The notes: generated by a model not told the origin, from the letters alone. A DNA stretch of 64,000 nt from Sorangium cellulosum (GCF_002950945.1 NZ_CP012673.1:6648501-6712500), one strand, 5' to 3'; positions 33,152-43,861 are shown, counted from the stretch's first letter. Program-made: numbers and translations.

Positions 33152-33167
33152 AGGTGTACCTACACCT
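33152..33167. promoter_or_regulatory. GTGTA-N2-TACAC palindrome, site 2 (extended)
   Basis: AGGTGTACCTACACCT: the same core as site 1, extended to seven-base arms on each side of CC. It ends seven bases before the ATG at 33174 of the MarR gene and would block that gene if occupied. Confidence 0.75.
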
Positions 33168-33173
33168 GTACGG

Positions 33174-33764
33174 ATGTCAAGCAGTACCAAGCCTGAGGCT
33201 GGCGGTTCCGCTCGAAACCGTGTATATACACTTGTGGTCGATTTTGCCCGCGCCTCCCAGATCATCGCGAGCCAGTGCGCGCTCGTGCGCGTGCGGCGCG
33301 CGTCGCGCGCGCTGACGCGGCTCTACGACGAGAGCCTGCGGCCGGTGGGCCTCGAGGCGACGCAGCTCACGCTGCTCGTCGCGGTCGCGACGTGCGGCGA
33401 CGAGGGCGTGACCATCGGGGCGCTCGCGGACGGGCTGGTCATGGACCGCACGACGCTCACGAGGAACCTCGTGCCGCTGGAGAGGGCCGGCCTGCTCCGG
33501 GTGGCGCGCGCGCCCGACGATGCGCGCGTCCGCCTCATCTTCCTGACGCGCCAGGGCGAGCGCGCCATCGAGGCGGCGTTCCCGCTGTGGGAGCGGACCC
33601 AGCACCACGTGCGCGAGGGCCTCGGCCCGAGCAAGGCCGACGAGCTCCGCGAGGAGCTCGGCCGCGTCGTGGCCGTGGCCACGCGGGCCGACAAGCCATC
33701 ACCGCCGGCGCGGCCCGACAGGCCATCACCGCCCGCGCGGTCGAGTAAACGCAAGGCGAAGTGA
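33174..33764 (+). CDS. MarR-family transcriptional regulator, divergent from the synthase operon
   Basis: 196 residues from ATG 33174 (GTG 33234 would give 176 and leave operator site 3 outside the gene; an ATG at 33078 is also open). The winged helix is clear: RRASRALTRLYDESLRPVG, LEATQLTLLVAVATCGD, recognition helix LADGLVMDRTTLTRNLVPLE, and wing VARAPDDARVRLIFLT. MarR dimers usually repress a neighbouring operon and release on binding a small aromatic or lipid ligand. Gene position across from the synthase and the three shared palindromes make it the likely controller of that operon and of itself. The C-terminal tail contains a duplicated PSPPAR repeat (DKPSPPARPDRPSPPARS). Confidence 0.92.
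   Translation: MSSSTKPEAGGSARNRVYTLVVDFARASQIIASQCALVRVRRASRALTRLYDESLRPVGLEATQLTLLVAVATCGDEGVTIGALADGLVMDRTTLTRNLVPLERAGLLRVARAPDDARVRLIFLTRQGERAIEAAFPLWERTQHHVREGLGPSKADELREELGRVVAVATRADKPSPPARPDRPSPPARSSKRKAK
33220..33231. promoter_or_regulatory. GTGTA-N2-TACAC palindrome, site 3
   Basis: GTGTATATACAC, a perfect palindrome with TA in the centre. It falls inside the MarR frame if translation starts at 33174, or just before it if the GTG at 33234 is used. The low-GC codons here favour a regulatory rather than coding role. Confidence 0.7.
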
Positions 33765-33814
33765 CCGCGCGCTCGGGTGTGAAGCGCCGAGGACCGCCGT
33801 GGTAGGTTCAGCGC

Positions 33815-35173
33815 ATGACCTCGCGCGCGACCCGCCGGAAGGGCGTCACCACGGAGCTGATGGCCCGCGCGGACGAGGTGGTGTTCGGGCGCTTCCGCGT
33901 CGAGGTGATCAAGGGCCCGGATCTCGGCGCCTCGCACGTCGCGGGCGCGCCGGAGCTCGGCGTCGGCACCGCGCCCACGAACCAGCTCGTCCTGACCGAC
34001 AGGTCCGTGTCGCGGCATCATTGCGAGATCACCGTCACCCCGCGGGGGTATCTCCTGCGCGACCTCGACAGCACCAACGGCACGACGGTCTCGGGCGTCC
34101 GCGTCGAGGCGGCGTACCTGCAGTCGGGCGCCACGATCGACGTGGGCGACACGCGGCTCCGCTTCGAGGCGCTCACGGACACGATCCGCGAGCCGCTGGC
34201 CGACGAAGAGCACCTCGGGTCGATGCTCGGCCAGAGCACCGAGATGCGCCGCCTCTTCGCCGTGCTGCCGAAGATCGCCGCGTCGAGCACGACCGTGCTC
34301 CTCGAGGGCGAGACGGGCTCCGGCAAGGGCCTGCTCGCCGAGCTCATCCACCAGCAGAGCCCGCGCGCCGCGAGGCCGTTCGTCGTCATCGACTGCGGCG
34401 CCATCCCGCCCTCGCTGATCGAGGCGGAGCTGTTCGGCCACGAGAAGGGCGCCTTCACGGACGCCCAGGCGGCGCGGGCCGGCGCCTTCGAGGCCGCGCG
34501 CGGCGGCACCGTGCTGCTCGACGAGATCGGCGAGCTCCGCCTCGACCTCCAGCCGAAGCTCCTGCGCGCCCTCGAGGAGCGGATGATCCGGCGTATCGGC
34601 AGCGTGCTCCCCGTCCGCCTCGACGTCCGGCTCATCGCCGCGACCAACCGCGACCTCCGGCAGGAGGTGAACCGCGGGACCTTCCGTTCGGACCTGTTCT
34701 ACCGGCTGAACGTCGTCCGGCTCCACCTCCCGCCGCTGCGCGATCGGCCCGAGGACATCCCGCTCCTGGCCGCGCACTTCTACCGCCAGTTCACCGACGG
34801 CGGCGAGCCGCCCGCGGAGCTCGTCGAGGCGCTGCTGCGCCACGACTGGCCCGGGAACGTGCGCGAGCTCCGCAGCGCCGTCGAGCGCGCGGTGCTCCTC
34901 GGCGATCCGAGCCTCTGGCGCGAAGGCCGGCGCGGCGCGCGCCCGGCGAGCCACGGCGACGCCGGCGACGACGACCTCGATCCCGCCGAGGCCTCGCTCC
35001 CGTTCCGCGAAGGTAAAGAGCAGGTGATTGCGCGCTGGGAGCGGGCCTACCTGCGGGCGCTCATCCGGTCGAACGAGGGCAACCTCTCGCGCGCGGCGCG
35101 GGCGGCGCGGATGGACAGGAACCACCTGCGCGAGCTGCTCCGCCGCCACGGGATCTCGGCGGCGGACACGTGA
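33815..35173 (+). CDS. FHA-domain sigma-54-dependent transcriptional activator
   Basis: 452 residues. FHA domain about 25-115 (GTAPTNQLVLTDRSVSRHHC and LRDLDSTNGTTVSG), which reads phospho-threonine. AAA+ domain 135-370: Walker A GETGSGKG near 165, the sigma-54 contact loop in the form GAFTDA near 213 (usual GAFTGA), Walker B GGTVLLDEIGEL, arginine fingers FRSDLFYRLNVV. C-terminal Fis-type helix-turn-helix 410-452 (NLSRAARAARMDRNHLRELL). FHA-type activators are numerous in myxobacteria and couple Ser/Thr kinases to sigma-54 promoters. The gene starts 51 bp after the MarR stop in the same direction; whether it belongs to that circuit is not shown. Confidence 0.95.
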   Translation: MTSRATRRKGVTTELMARADEVVFGRFRVEVIKGPDLGASHVAGAPELGVGTAPTNQLVLTDRSVSRHHCEITVTPRGYLLRDLDSTNGTTVSGVRVEAAYLQSGATIDVGDTRLRFEALTDTIREPLADEEHLGSMLGQSTEMRRLFAVLPKIAASSTTVLLEGETGSGKGLLAELIHQQSPRAARPFVVIDCGAIPPSLIEAELFGHEKGAFTDAQAARAGAFEAARGGTVLLDEIGELRLDLQPKLLRALEERMIRRIGSVLPVRLDVRLIAATNRDLRQEVNRGTFRSDLFYRLNVVRLHLPPLRDRPEDIPLLAAHFYRQFTDGGEPPAELVEALLRHDWPGNVRELRSAVERAVLLGDPSLWREGRRGARPASHGDAGDDDLDPAEASLPFREGKEQVIARWERAYLRALIRSNEGNLSRAARAARMDRNHLRELLRRHGISAADT

Positions 35174-35249
35174 TGTTCAAACGGCATGTGCCCGCGCCCG
35201 CGCCGGGACGGCGCGCCGAGCCGCCCGCTCCGCGCCGCCGCGCCCGGGC

Positions 35250-36659
35250 TCAGAGATCGAAATACGGCAGCCCGCCCCCGGCGATCACCCGGTGGATGAA
35301 CATCCCCGTCCCGGCGGAGCCCGCCCCGTAATCGGCGGAGACGCGCGCGAGGTCCTCGCCGGGGAACGCGAGGCCGGGCGGCCGCTTGAGCGCGAACCGC
35401 ATCACCCTGTCGGCGAGCCCGCGTGCCTCTTCCATGTAGCCCTCCTCTCCCGTGCGGCGGTGCAGGTCCACGAGGAAGTTCCCGATCCCGGCCATGCCCG
35501 AGAAGTTCGCGGGGGAGGAGGGGATGCCGCGCTCGATCTGACGGGCGATCTTCCGGGCCGCCTCGAGATAACGCTCCTCCCCCAGCGCCGCATGGAACCG
35601 CAGCGCGACGGCGCCGACCCCGGCGCTGCCGCTCCTCCAGGAGGTGCACGGCGCGCGCTCATCGGCGGCGGATCGCCGGCGCGCCACGCTCGCGTGCGCC
35701 TCTCCTCCGGGGCTCGCGAGATCGTGGTCGAGCAGCGCTCGTGCGACCTCGAGGTGCTCTGCGTGCCCGGTCACCCGGTAGAGCCGCAGCAGGAAATAGC
35801 CGACGCCGGCGGGCCCGTGCGCGAGGCCGTGGTAGGCGGCGGCCGTGTCCTCGTGGAAGCCTCCTCCCCTGCCCCGCTGGAGCCTCGGCTGGATCTGGTC
35901 GAACGCGTCCACCGCATTCCTGAGGTACCTCTCGTCGCCGAGCTGCGTGAAGAAGAAGAGGTTCGCGAGGCCCCACCCGGCCGCCCCGTGGAACATGTCG
36001 GCGATCTCGAAGAGGATCGGCGACCTCGCCGCGGAGTCCATGAGCGCCTCGGCCTCCCTGCGCAGCCCGAGCTCCAGGAGCGTCCACGCGATCCCCGAGC
36101 TGCCCATGTAGAGCCCGGGCGCGTGGCGCTCGTCCCCGCTCCGGGACGCCTTCCACGCGAGCGCGTCGAGGAACACCCCGGGGACCTCGCCTCGCGTGCG
36201 CTTCAGGAAGAGCGCGATCCCGGACGCCCCGTGGGCGACGCTCAGCGGGCTCGTCGTGTAGCGCCGGTAGTCTGTCGGCAGATCCAGGGGATCGTCGCCG
36301 CTCTGGATCTGGGCCACGAGGTGGCTCCCGATCGCGGCCACGACCTTCCGGAGGTCTTCATTGCTCCGGCGGGCCGGCGCGGGCTTTTCCTGCGCCGTCT
36401 TCTCGGCGCTCCCCGGAGGCGCAGCGCAGCGCGCGTCGTCCTGTCGCAGGGGTGAGGCGGGGCCGGGCGGCCGCTCGTCCGGGATCCTGTGGCCACCGGC
36501 GGTCCGGCGGGGAGCGAGCGGCTCACCGCACGTGTCGGTCCGCCGCTCAGCCCTGAAGGCACCGTGATAATAGAAGAGCACCTGGATGTCCTCGGTTCGT
36601 TCGTCGGAGCGGAGGCGCGCCTCCTGGAGATGAAAACAGGGGCCCCTCCGGGGGTTCAT
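35250..36659 (-). CDS. LanC-like (lanthionine synthetase C-like) protein lacking the zinc ligands
   Basis: About 469 residues if started at ATG 36659; the first 110 are low-complexity and the true start is uncertain (GTG 36581 is possible, and a strong hairpin covers ATG 36659). The alpha/alpha-barrel repeats are evident from SPLSVAHGASGIALFL: GLYMGSSGIAWTLLEL, FHGAAGWGLANLFFF, YHGLAHGPAGVGYFLL, SWRSGSAGVGAVALR, FSGMAGIGNFLVDL and GAGSAGTGMFIHRV. In true cyclases SWCxG and CHG supply zinc-binding Cys and His; here they read SWRSG and FSG. Class III LanKC synthetases also lack these ligands but carry a kinase domain, which is absent here. It may be a pseudo-enzyme or a LanKC remnant. Confidence 0.8.
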   Translation of the reverse strand: MNPRRGPCFHLQEARLRSDERTEDIQVLFYYHGAFRAERRTDTCGEPLAPRRTAGGHRIPDERPPGPASPLRQDDARCAAPPGSAEKTAQEKPAPARRSNEDLRKVVAAIGSHLVAQIQSGDDPLDLPTDYRRYTTSPLSVAHGASGIALFLKRTRGEVPGVFLDALAWKASRSGDERHAPGLYMGSSGIAWTLLELGLRREAEALMDSAARSPILFEIADMFHGAAGWGLANLFFFTQLGDERYLRNAVDAFDQIQPRLQRGRGGGFHEDTAAAYHGLAHGPAGVGYFLLRLYRVTGHAEHLEVARALLDHDLASPGGEAHASVARRRSAADERAPCTSWRSGSAGVGAVALRFHAALGEERYLEAARKIARQIERGIPSSPANFSGMAGIGNFLVDLHRRTGEEGYMEEARGLADRVMRFALKRPPGLAFPGEDLARVSADYGAGSAGTGMFIHRVIAGGGLPYFDL

Positions 36660-36674
36660 GTCGGAGGAGCCCCT
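36638..36674. terminator. Strong GC hairpin over the LanC-like gene start
   Basis: Arms 36639-36650 (GGGGCCCCTCCG) and 36662-36673 (CGGAGGAGCCCC) pair over 12 bases with a single mismatch and an 11-base loop, extended by an A-T pair at each end. There is no U-tract, as is common for terminators of very GC-rich bacteria. It could stop transcripts in either direction or act as an attenuator for the LanC-like gene. Confidence 0.6.
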
Positions 36675-37623
36675 AAGCAGGCTGCGATGTACCAGGCTGT
36701 GAAGTGGCTGTCTCTTGACGTGGCGAGCGACAGAGGAGGACGCCGAGGCCCGAGCCCCCAAGGAAGAGCGAGGCTCATGACAGGAGGAGCTCCACCGCTG
36801 CTGCCGGCGGCTCCTCCTGAACATCGAGAGCTCCTCCAGCGCCAAGACCCTCTTCGCGCAGTCGACCTCCTTCGCTTGCGGTACGCTGGTGTGGCCTCGG
36901 GGCCGCGCGGCGGGCTCCCGCTCCAGGCTGTGACCCGCGAGCGAGCGCGGGCAGCAGCATGGAGCGAGCGCCGTCTCCCCGAGACCGCTCGTTCGGGGAC
37001 GCCCGGTGGATAGAGCACATGGTGTGCCGCACTGCGACGAGGCGCGAGGAGCGGCCCCGGAGCTCGCCAGAAGCGCGGATTTCACCGGATGTGTCCCGGA
37101 CTGCGCGGTCAAATCGACAATAGAGGCGGAAAATTACAGCGATTGCGGTGCCTACTGCAGTCAGCACTGCTGCATGCTCGAGCACGCACCCGGCGTTCGC
37201 CCCGTCCTGGGCGACGCCCCGAGGCGGCTCCCCTTGAGCGCTGGGCGCCGCGCGGCGAGGGTGCCCCCATGGCCCGGCGCGCGATCGCGCGCGCTCGCCG
37301 GCGGAGGGCGGCTATCTCGCCGCGCCCGCATCGCCGCCCGAGGGCGACAGACGTTCTGCATCGTGCGCTGCATGTGACTCACGTGAATCACACGAAGCAC
37401 GCAAGTCACGTGAACCGCGCGAGTCAAGCGAATCACACGCATCACGCACACCATGCGAATCAGGGGGATCAGGGGAACCAGGGGGATCAGAGGGATCAGA
37501 GGGATCAGAGGGATCAGGGTGTGCAGCGCGCTCCGTATAAAACAATGTTAATTCGTTGCGGAACCCAGGAATCGCGGTAAAGGCATACGGGTGGGGTGAT
37601 CCCGTCACCCCGGAGGAGACATC
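36675..37623. other. About 0.95 kb without a confident gene
   Basis: Between the LanC-like gene and the Cys-rich lipoprotein gene. Several frames are open by GC bias but show no family signal. One segment, 37084-37182 on the plus strand, is less GC-rich and reads GCVPDCAVKSTIEAENYSDC then GAYCSQHCC within a frame beginning at 37006; it looks peptide-like but is unproven. A 9-bp minisatellite follows (37371-37523), and then an A/T-rich stretch with TATAAAACAATG near 37536, the probable promoter of the gene at 37624. Confidence 0.5.
37371..37523. repeat. 9-bp tandem repeat (minisatellite), about 17 units in two sub-types
   Basis: About ten degenerate units of type CACGCGAAT are followed by seven of type CAGAGGGAT; the last four full units are nearly identical (CAGAGGGAT repeated three times). 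The period of nine keeps every frame open, so tripeptide repeats appear on both strands, but no gene is evident. Located about 100 bp upstream of the Cys-rich lipoprotein gene. Confidence 0.88.
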
Positions 37624-37914
37624 ATGAGGAGATTGGTTCATATCGCGCTGTGTTCCGTCATGCTCTCGCTCGGGATCGGCTGCATGGTGGCGGCCGACCC
37701 TGCCGGCGAGCCGGAGCGCGACGGCGAGGTGGCCGCCGAGGTCGCCGGCGAGGAGCTCGTCGGGGAGAGCGACGAGGCGGTCGTGCGCGGCATCCCCGCC
37801 CCGTGCGGCACCACGTCCTGTGGGAGCGGGACGTTCTGCTGCAACTCGAGCTGTGGGATCTGCGCGCCGCTGGGCGGCTCGTGCACGCAGCAGTACTGCC
37901 CGCCGCTGGAGTAG
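37624..37914 (+). CDS. Secreted Cys-rich lipoprotein-like small protein
   Basis: 96 residues. GGAGG at 37612-37616 is well spaced before the ATG. The signal peptide (RRLVHIALCSVMLSLGIGC) ends in a possible lipobox Cys20. An acidic spacer (residues 25-58) leads to a C-terminal knot-like domain: CGTTSCGSGTFCCNSSCG followed by ICAPLGGSCTQQYC, nine cysteines in 37 residues. I recall the same CGSGTFCCNSSCGxC pattern as a recurring unnamed motif in myxobacterial small proteins. The spacing suggests disulfide-bonded surface peptide; function unknown. Confidence 0.88.
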   Translation: MRRLVHIALCSVMLSLGIGCMVAADPAGEPERDGEVAAEVAGEELVGESDEAVVRGIPAPCGTTSCGSGTFCCNSSCGICAPLGGSCTQQYCPPLE

Positions 37915-37945
37915 CTGCGGAGTCTGGCGCGAGGGGCGGGCGGCT

Positions 37946-38593
37946 TCAGGAGGGCGGTCCGCCCGCGGTCGCCGGGCGGACGAGCGCGAGGGCGTCGGAC
38001 AGGATCCAGAGGCCCAGGCCGATCAAGACGAACGGCAGCGCCGTCCGGCCATAACGCCGGATCCGGCTGCCGAGGACCGGGTGGTTCACGAGGGCGTGGC
38101 CGAGCGCGCACCACGCGACGGTCATGACGCCGAACACCGCCGCGTGGAGGGGGATGAGCCGCGGGGCGCTCGAGAACATCGGGATATAGACGCCGAGGTT
38201 GTCCCCGCCGTTCGCGACGGTCACGCTGGCCACCGCGAGCGCCTTCCAGCGCGAGGCGGCGCCGCGCGGCGCGCCCTCGGCGGACTCGGCCTCTTCTTCC
38301 TCGCCGTCCTCTGCGCCGCGGCCGCGCCGGAGCGCCCACAGGCCGCGCAGGCCGAGCCCGAGGGGGGCGAGGCCGAGCAGCCCTATCCACCCTTCCGGCA
38401 CGCGGAGCGCGAGCAGCGCGCACGCGGCGCTCACCAGGACGAGCGCCGCCATGCCGAGCAGCTGGCCGGCGACGATCTGGCGCGGGGTGAAGCCTGGATC
38501 CGAGAAGAAGGCCGAGAGCAGGAGGATGTCGTCCACGTTCGTGGACACGAACACGACGACGCTCACCCCGAGGGCCGGAAGGATCTGCTCCAT
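37946..38593 (-). CDS. CadD-like cadmium resistance transporter
   Basis: 215 residues, five or six membrane segments. Family wording: VSVVVFVSTNVDDILLLSAFF with the paired acidic residues in helix 1, GQLLGMAALVLVS, and after the charged central loop (RGRGAEDGEEEEAESAEG) VASVTVANGGDNLGVYIPMF, both repeats carrying the expected Asn/Asp. The family (CadD and LysE-related) exports divalent cations such as cadmium; substrate here is inferred. Start ATG 38593. Divergent from the copper ATPase gene across 202 bp with no regulator gene between them. Confidence 0.9.
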   Translation of the reverse strand: MEQILPALGVSVVVFVSTNVDDILLLSAFFSDPGFTPRQIVAGQLLGMAALVLVSAACALLALRVPEGWIGLLGLAPLGLGLRGLWALRRGRGAEDGEEEEAESAEGAPRGAASRWKALAVASVTVANGGDNLGVYIPMFSSAPRLIPLHAAVFGVMTVAWCALGHALVNHPVLGSRIRRYGRTALPFVLIGLGLWILSDALALVRPATAGGPPS

Positions 38594-38795
38594 GGCGCGC
38601 CGGGGGCGTAGCACCTCCCCGGCGCGATGGGCCCCCGGCGAGCGACCCGGCGCCCGTTCGTGATGCCCGCCGGCGTCGCGGTGCCCGCCGCGGGAGCCCG
38701 CGCGGTCCGTTTGCGGTAGACCGTGACGGCCGGGAGGAGCGCGCGACGGCACGGGGCGACAGGACACCGGCCCGGAGCTCGTGGAAGGAGACACC

Positions 38796-41284
<2,489 letters not shown>

Positions 41285-41288
<4 letters not shown>

Positions 41289-41911
41289 CCGAGCACCTCG
41301 GCGAGCGTCGCCGCCGTGAGCCCACGGTCGAACCAGCGATCGAGCTGGGGGAGATCGGCGGCCTGGACGCGCGCGACGGCGTCATCGGGCAACGCGCCGA
41401 ACCGGCCCCGCAGCAGCTTCAGCAACATGTCGCGTTGCCCCTCCTGACGGCCCTTCCGGAGCCCTTCCTGGCGCCCTCGCTCGATGAGCTGCTCTCCAGC
41501 TGTCACGACCGCGTCCCTGCCTTCCTCGCCCACGATCAGGAGGAGCGTCTGGACGACCTCCTCCGGCGGGCGCTTCTCGTTCCGGAGCAAAATATACCGA
41601 AAGATCGCGGCGAGCGCAGCCGCGCCGTTCGGCGACCGCAGCACCTCGCGCACGAGGTCGAGCCAGCCAGCGAGCTGCTCGATGAGCTCGTCAGGCCTGC
41701 GCGCATGACGGAAGCAGAACAGCGCCAGCCGGCCGACGGCGCTCATCGCACGGCTGCGGAGCTCCTCGTCGCTCGTGCGGCTGATGTCGTCGAGCAGGAA
41801 GCGGAAGCGCGGGACATGGGGCGCCAGCACCGCGAGCATCTCCTCGTTCACGTCGAGGACGTCCTCGAACGACGTGGCCGCAGTCCAGCCGTCCTCGCTG
41901 TGGTGGAGCAC
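41285..41911 (-). pseudogene. 5'-truncated Rpn-family (PD-(D/E)XK nuclease / transposase_31) gene
   Basis: About 208 residues match only the C-terminal two thirds of the Rpn family: LVLHHSEDGWTAATSFEDVL, ILLRNEKRPPEEVVQTL, then the charged coiled tail ERGRQEGLRKGRQEGQRDML that is typical of these proteins, and LRGRFGALPDDAVARVQAAD. The N-terminal nuclease part (usual HDxxFKxxF opening and PD-ExK core) is missing: the same frame meets a TAA just before LVLHH, and the next gene upstream is unrelated. Any start codon would be internal. Probably a decayed remnant; convergent with copA, their stops overlapping. Confidence 0.75.
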
Positions 41912-42009
41912 GAGCGGTCGGACTTACGCGAATGGGGGCTACGCCGTGCCAAAAACAGCCGCGATGACGTCCCTCTTGATCGGGAATGCACGGCGATGAG
42001 CGGCACGGC

Positions 42010-42606
42010 TCATCGGGTCACAGCCGAGGGGGCGGCGACCGCTCTCTGCATGGCGCGCATGGAGCCGCGGGCAAACCGCGCCTGGAGCCGGCGGGCGTAC
42101 GGATAACCGAGCTTCGCGAGGACGTGGTTCGGCCGCGAGACAGCGAAGATCTCGTAGCCGACCTCTCCGGACTGCTCGTGGTGCTCGACGACGAAGCGCT
42201 CCTCGCCGCGCTCGCCGTGCTCCTCGAGAGTGCCGTACGCGAAGCCGAACCTGCGCACGGGGCCGCTCGTCTCGTCGATGGTGTAAACAATCCGGCACGC
42301 GTTGAGCCAGTGGAAGCCGAGCACACGGACGAGGATGCCCACGGTGACGCCGGCCTCGATCGGAGCGTCGGGATAACAGAGCTCGACCCAGCCGAGCCGG
42401 AAGTGCTCCCAGCGCCGCAGCGCCTCCGCCGCGCGGGCGAAGAGCGCGGCGCCCTGGCCGAGGACCGTGTGGTGGCGGTCGAGGTTGGAGCCGGCGGGCG
42501 GTCGGCCGCGGCGCGCGTCCGGCCCGGTGCAGCCGACCTCCGCGTACGAGAGCGGCCTCCCCGCCTGGCGGTCGAGGAAGGCACGGATCGCCGCGTCAGA
42601 GGGCAT
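42010..42606 (-). CDS. DUF1990 family protein
   Basis: 198 residues from ATG 42606 (a GTG at 42621 adds five). DUF1990 wording: AGRPLSYAEVGCTG near the start, then GQGAALFARAAEALRRWEHF, VGILVRVLGFHWLNACRIVY, RFGFAYGTLEEHGERGEERF and VEVxxx-like EVGYEIFAVSRPNHVLAKLG. Related domains share the SRPBCC-like lipid- or ligand-binding fold; biological role not known. Stands alone between the Rpn remnant and the epimerase gene. Confidence 0.9.
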   Translation of the reverse strand: MPSDAAIRAFLDRQAGRPLSYAEVGCTGPDARRGRPPAGSNLDRHHTVLGQGAALFARAAEALRRWEHFRLGWVELCYPDAPIEAGVTVGILVRVLGFHWLNACRIVYTIDETSGPVRRFGFAYGTLEEHGERGEERFVVEHHEQSGEVGYEIFAVSRPNHVLAKLGYPYARRLQARFARGSMRAMQRAVAAPSAVTR

Positions 42607-42797
42607 GGAAAATGTAATCACGAGGTCGACTATACCCTGCGCCCGCGCGCGCGTACGCGCGGGCCCCCGCGCCCCTGCGCGAACAAGAGTCGCTCCACTA
42701 CGCAGTCGCCCAGCATCGTCCCTGCTTTATGGGGACGTGAGACCCCCGGGGAGGGAGCCCCTCCCGCCCCCCAGGGCCAAGCTCCGCCAGCGCGCCG

Positions 42798-43808
42798 CTA
42801 CCGATACGCCGGCACGCCGCTCGCCGCGGCGATGTTGTACTTCCGACGTGCCCACGCCGCGACCTCCGCGACCTGCCGCTCGACCGGCGTCGCCGACCAG
42901 CCGAACGCTGCGCGGAAGCGCGCGTCGTCGAGCACGTAAGGGACGTCCCACTGGTACGCCATCTCGGCCACCTCGCGCATGAACGGTGAGAACACCCCCG
43001 CCACGCGCAGCACGAAACGCGGGAGCCGCGACACCTTGACGTCGAGCCCGAGGGCGCGGCCGAGGCGCCGCGCGAGCGCCCGCGTGCTCTCCGCCGGCTC
43101 CGTCGGCAGGTGCCAGATGTGGCCCATCGCCTCCTCGCGCTCGCCCAGCGTCACGAGGCCCCGCGCGACGTCCTCCACGTACGTATAGGCGTGGGGCATG
43201 TCGGGATCCCCCATGCACTCCACCGCTTTGCCGGCGAGCGCGCGCGTGTAGAAGCGCTCGCCCCACGCGGACAGCGGCACGTCGCGGCCGAAGAAATCGC
43301 TCGCGCGCCCGATCGCCACCCGCACGTCGCCCCGGCGCTGCGCCGACAGACGCAGCGCCTCCAGCTCGACGCGCAGCGCGCCCTTCTTGCTGCACGGAGC
43401 GCGCGGCGAGTCCTCGCGCATGGGCCCGTCGGGCGCCCCGTACATGTACAGGCAGTCCAGGGCGACGAGCCTCGCGCCCGCCTTGCTCGCGCCGTGCAGG
43501 GCGCCCCGGGCGATGGGGAGCAGCTGCTCGGCCCAGAGGTGATACGGCGGGTTCATGCAATCGTAGACCACGCTGGCCCCGCGCGTGGCCTCCTCCGCGA
43601 ACGCGAGATCGGTGATGTTCCCGTACACCCGCGTCAGCCCGGGGCGCTCGATCGAGGGCGCGCCCTGCGCACGTCGCGTGCGCTGCACGAGCCGCACGCG
43701 GTGGCCCTGCGCGAGCAGGAGGTCGGCGACGCGCGGCCCGATCTGGCCGGCGCCGAGCACCACGTGGAGGCGGGAGGACGAGGCGTCGAGGTGCGCTGCG
43801 TTGTTCAT
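42798..43808 (-). CDS. NAD-dependent epimerase/dehydratase (atypical SDR)
   Basis: 336 residues from ATG 43808. Rossmann motif VVLGAGQIGPRVADLLLAQG, then VRLVQRTRR in the second strand, GNITDLAFAEEA, VVYDCMNPPYHLW and ALDCLYMYGAPDGP with a Tyr where the SDR catalytic Tyr lies (LYMYG). RASDFFGRDVPLSAWG and HAYTYVEDVARGLVTLGE are typical of nucleoside-diphosphate-sugar epimerase-like or NmrA-like proteins. Substrate not predictable. Divergent from a LysR gene over 53 bp, a classic arrangement in which LysR controls its neighbour. Confidence 0.88.
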   Translation of the reverse strand: MNNAAHLDASSSRLHVVLGAGQIGPRVADLLLAQGHRVRLVQRTRRAQGAPSIERPGLTRVYGNITDLAFAEEATRGASVVYDCMNPPYHLWAEQLLPIARGALHGASKAGARLVALDCLYMYGAPDGPMREDSPRAPCSKKGALRVELEALRLSAQRRGDVRVAIGRASDFFGRDVPLSAWGERFYTRALAGKAVECMGDPDMPHAYTYVEDVARGLVTLGEREEAMGHIWHLPTEPAESTRALARRLGRALGLDVKVSRLPRFVLRVAGVFSPFMREVAEMAYQWDVPYVLDDARFRAAFGWSATPVERQVAEVAAWARRKYNIAAASGVPAYR

Positions 43809-43824
43809 GAAGCCAGGATGGCTA

Positions 43825-43838
43825 TTGCAACCGCGCAA
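43825..43838. promoter_or_regulatory. Candidate LysR box between the epimerase and lysR genes
   Basis: TTGCAACCGCGCAA, an inverted repeat TTGC-N6-GCAA, in the 53-bp divergent interval. It fits the loose T-N11-A pattern of LysR sites; single copy, so tentative. Confidence 0.5.
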
Positions 43839-43861
43839 CACAACGCCCATAAACGCAATCG

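Noticed and set aside
26314..33153. Very long plus-strand frame of over 2000 codons opposite the synthase
   Set aside because: Codon bias of the GC-rich synthase keeps the antisense frame open; its product is Arg/Ala-rich with no domain.
35250..36659. A functional lanthipeptide (class I/II) cyclase
   Set aside because: The zinc-binding Cys and Cys-His motifs read SWRSG and FSG, so the classic LanC mechanism is not possible as seen.
37371..37523. CRISPR-like array
   Set aside because: The unit is only nine bases and directly tandem with no spacers, so it is a minisatellite.
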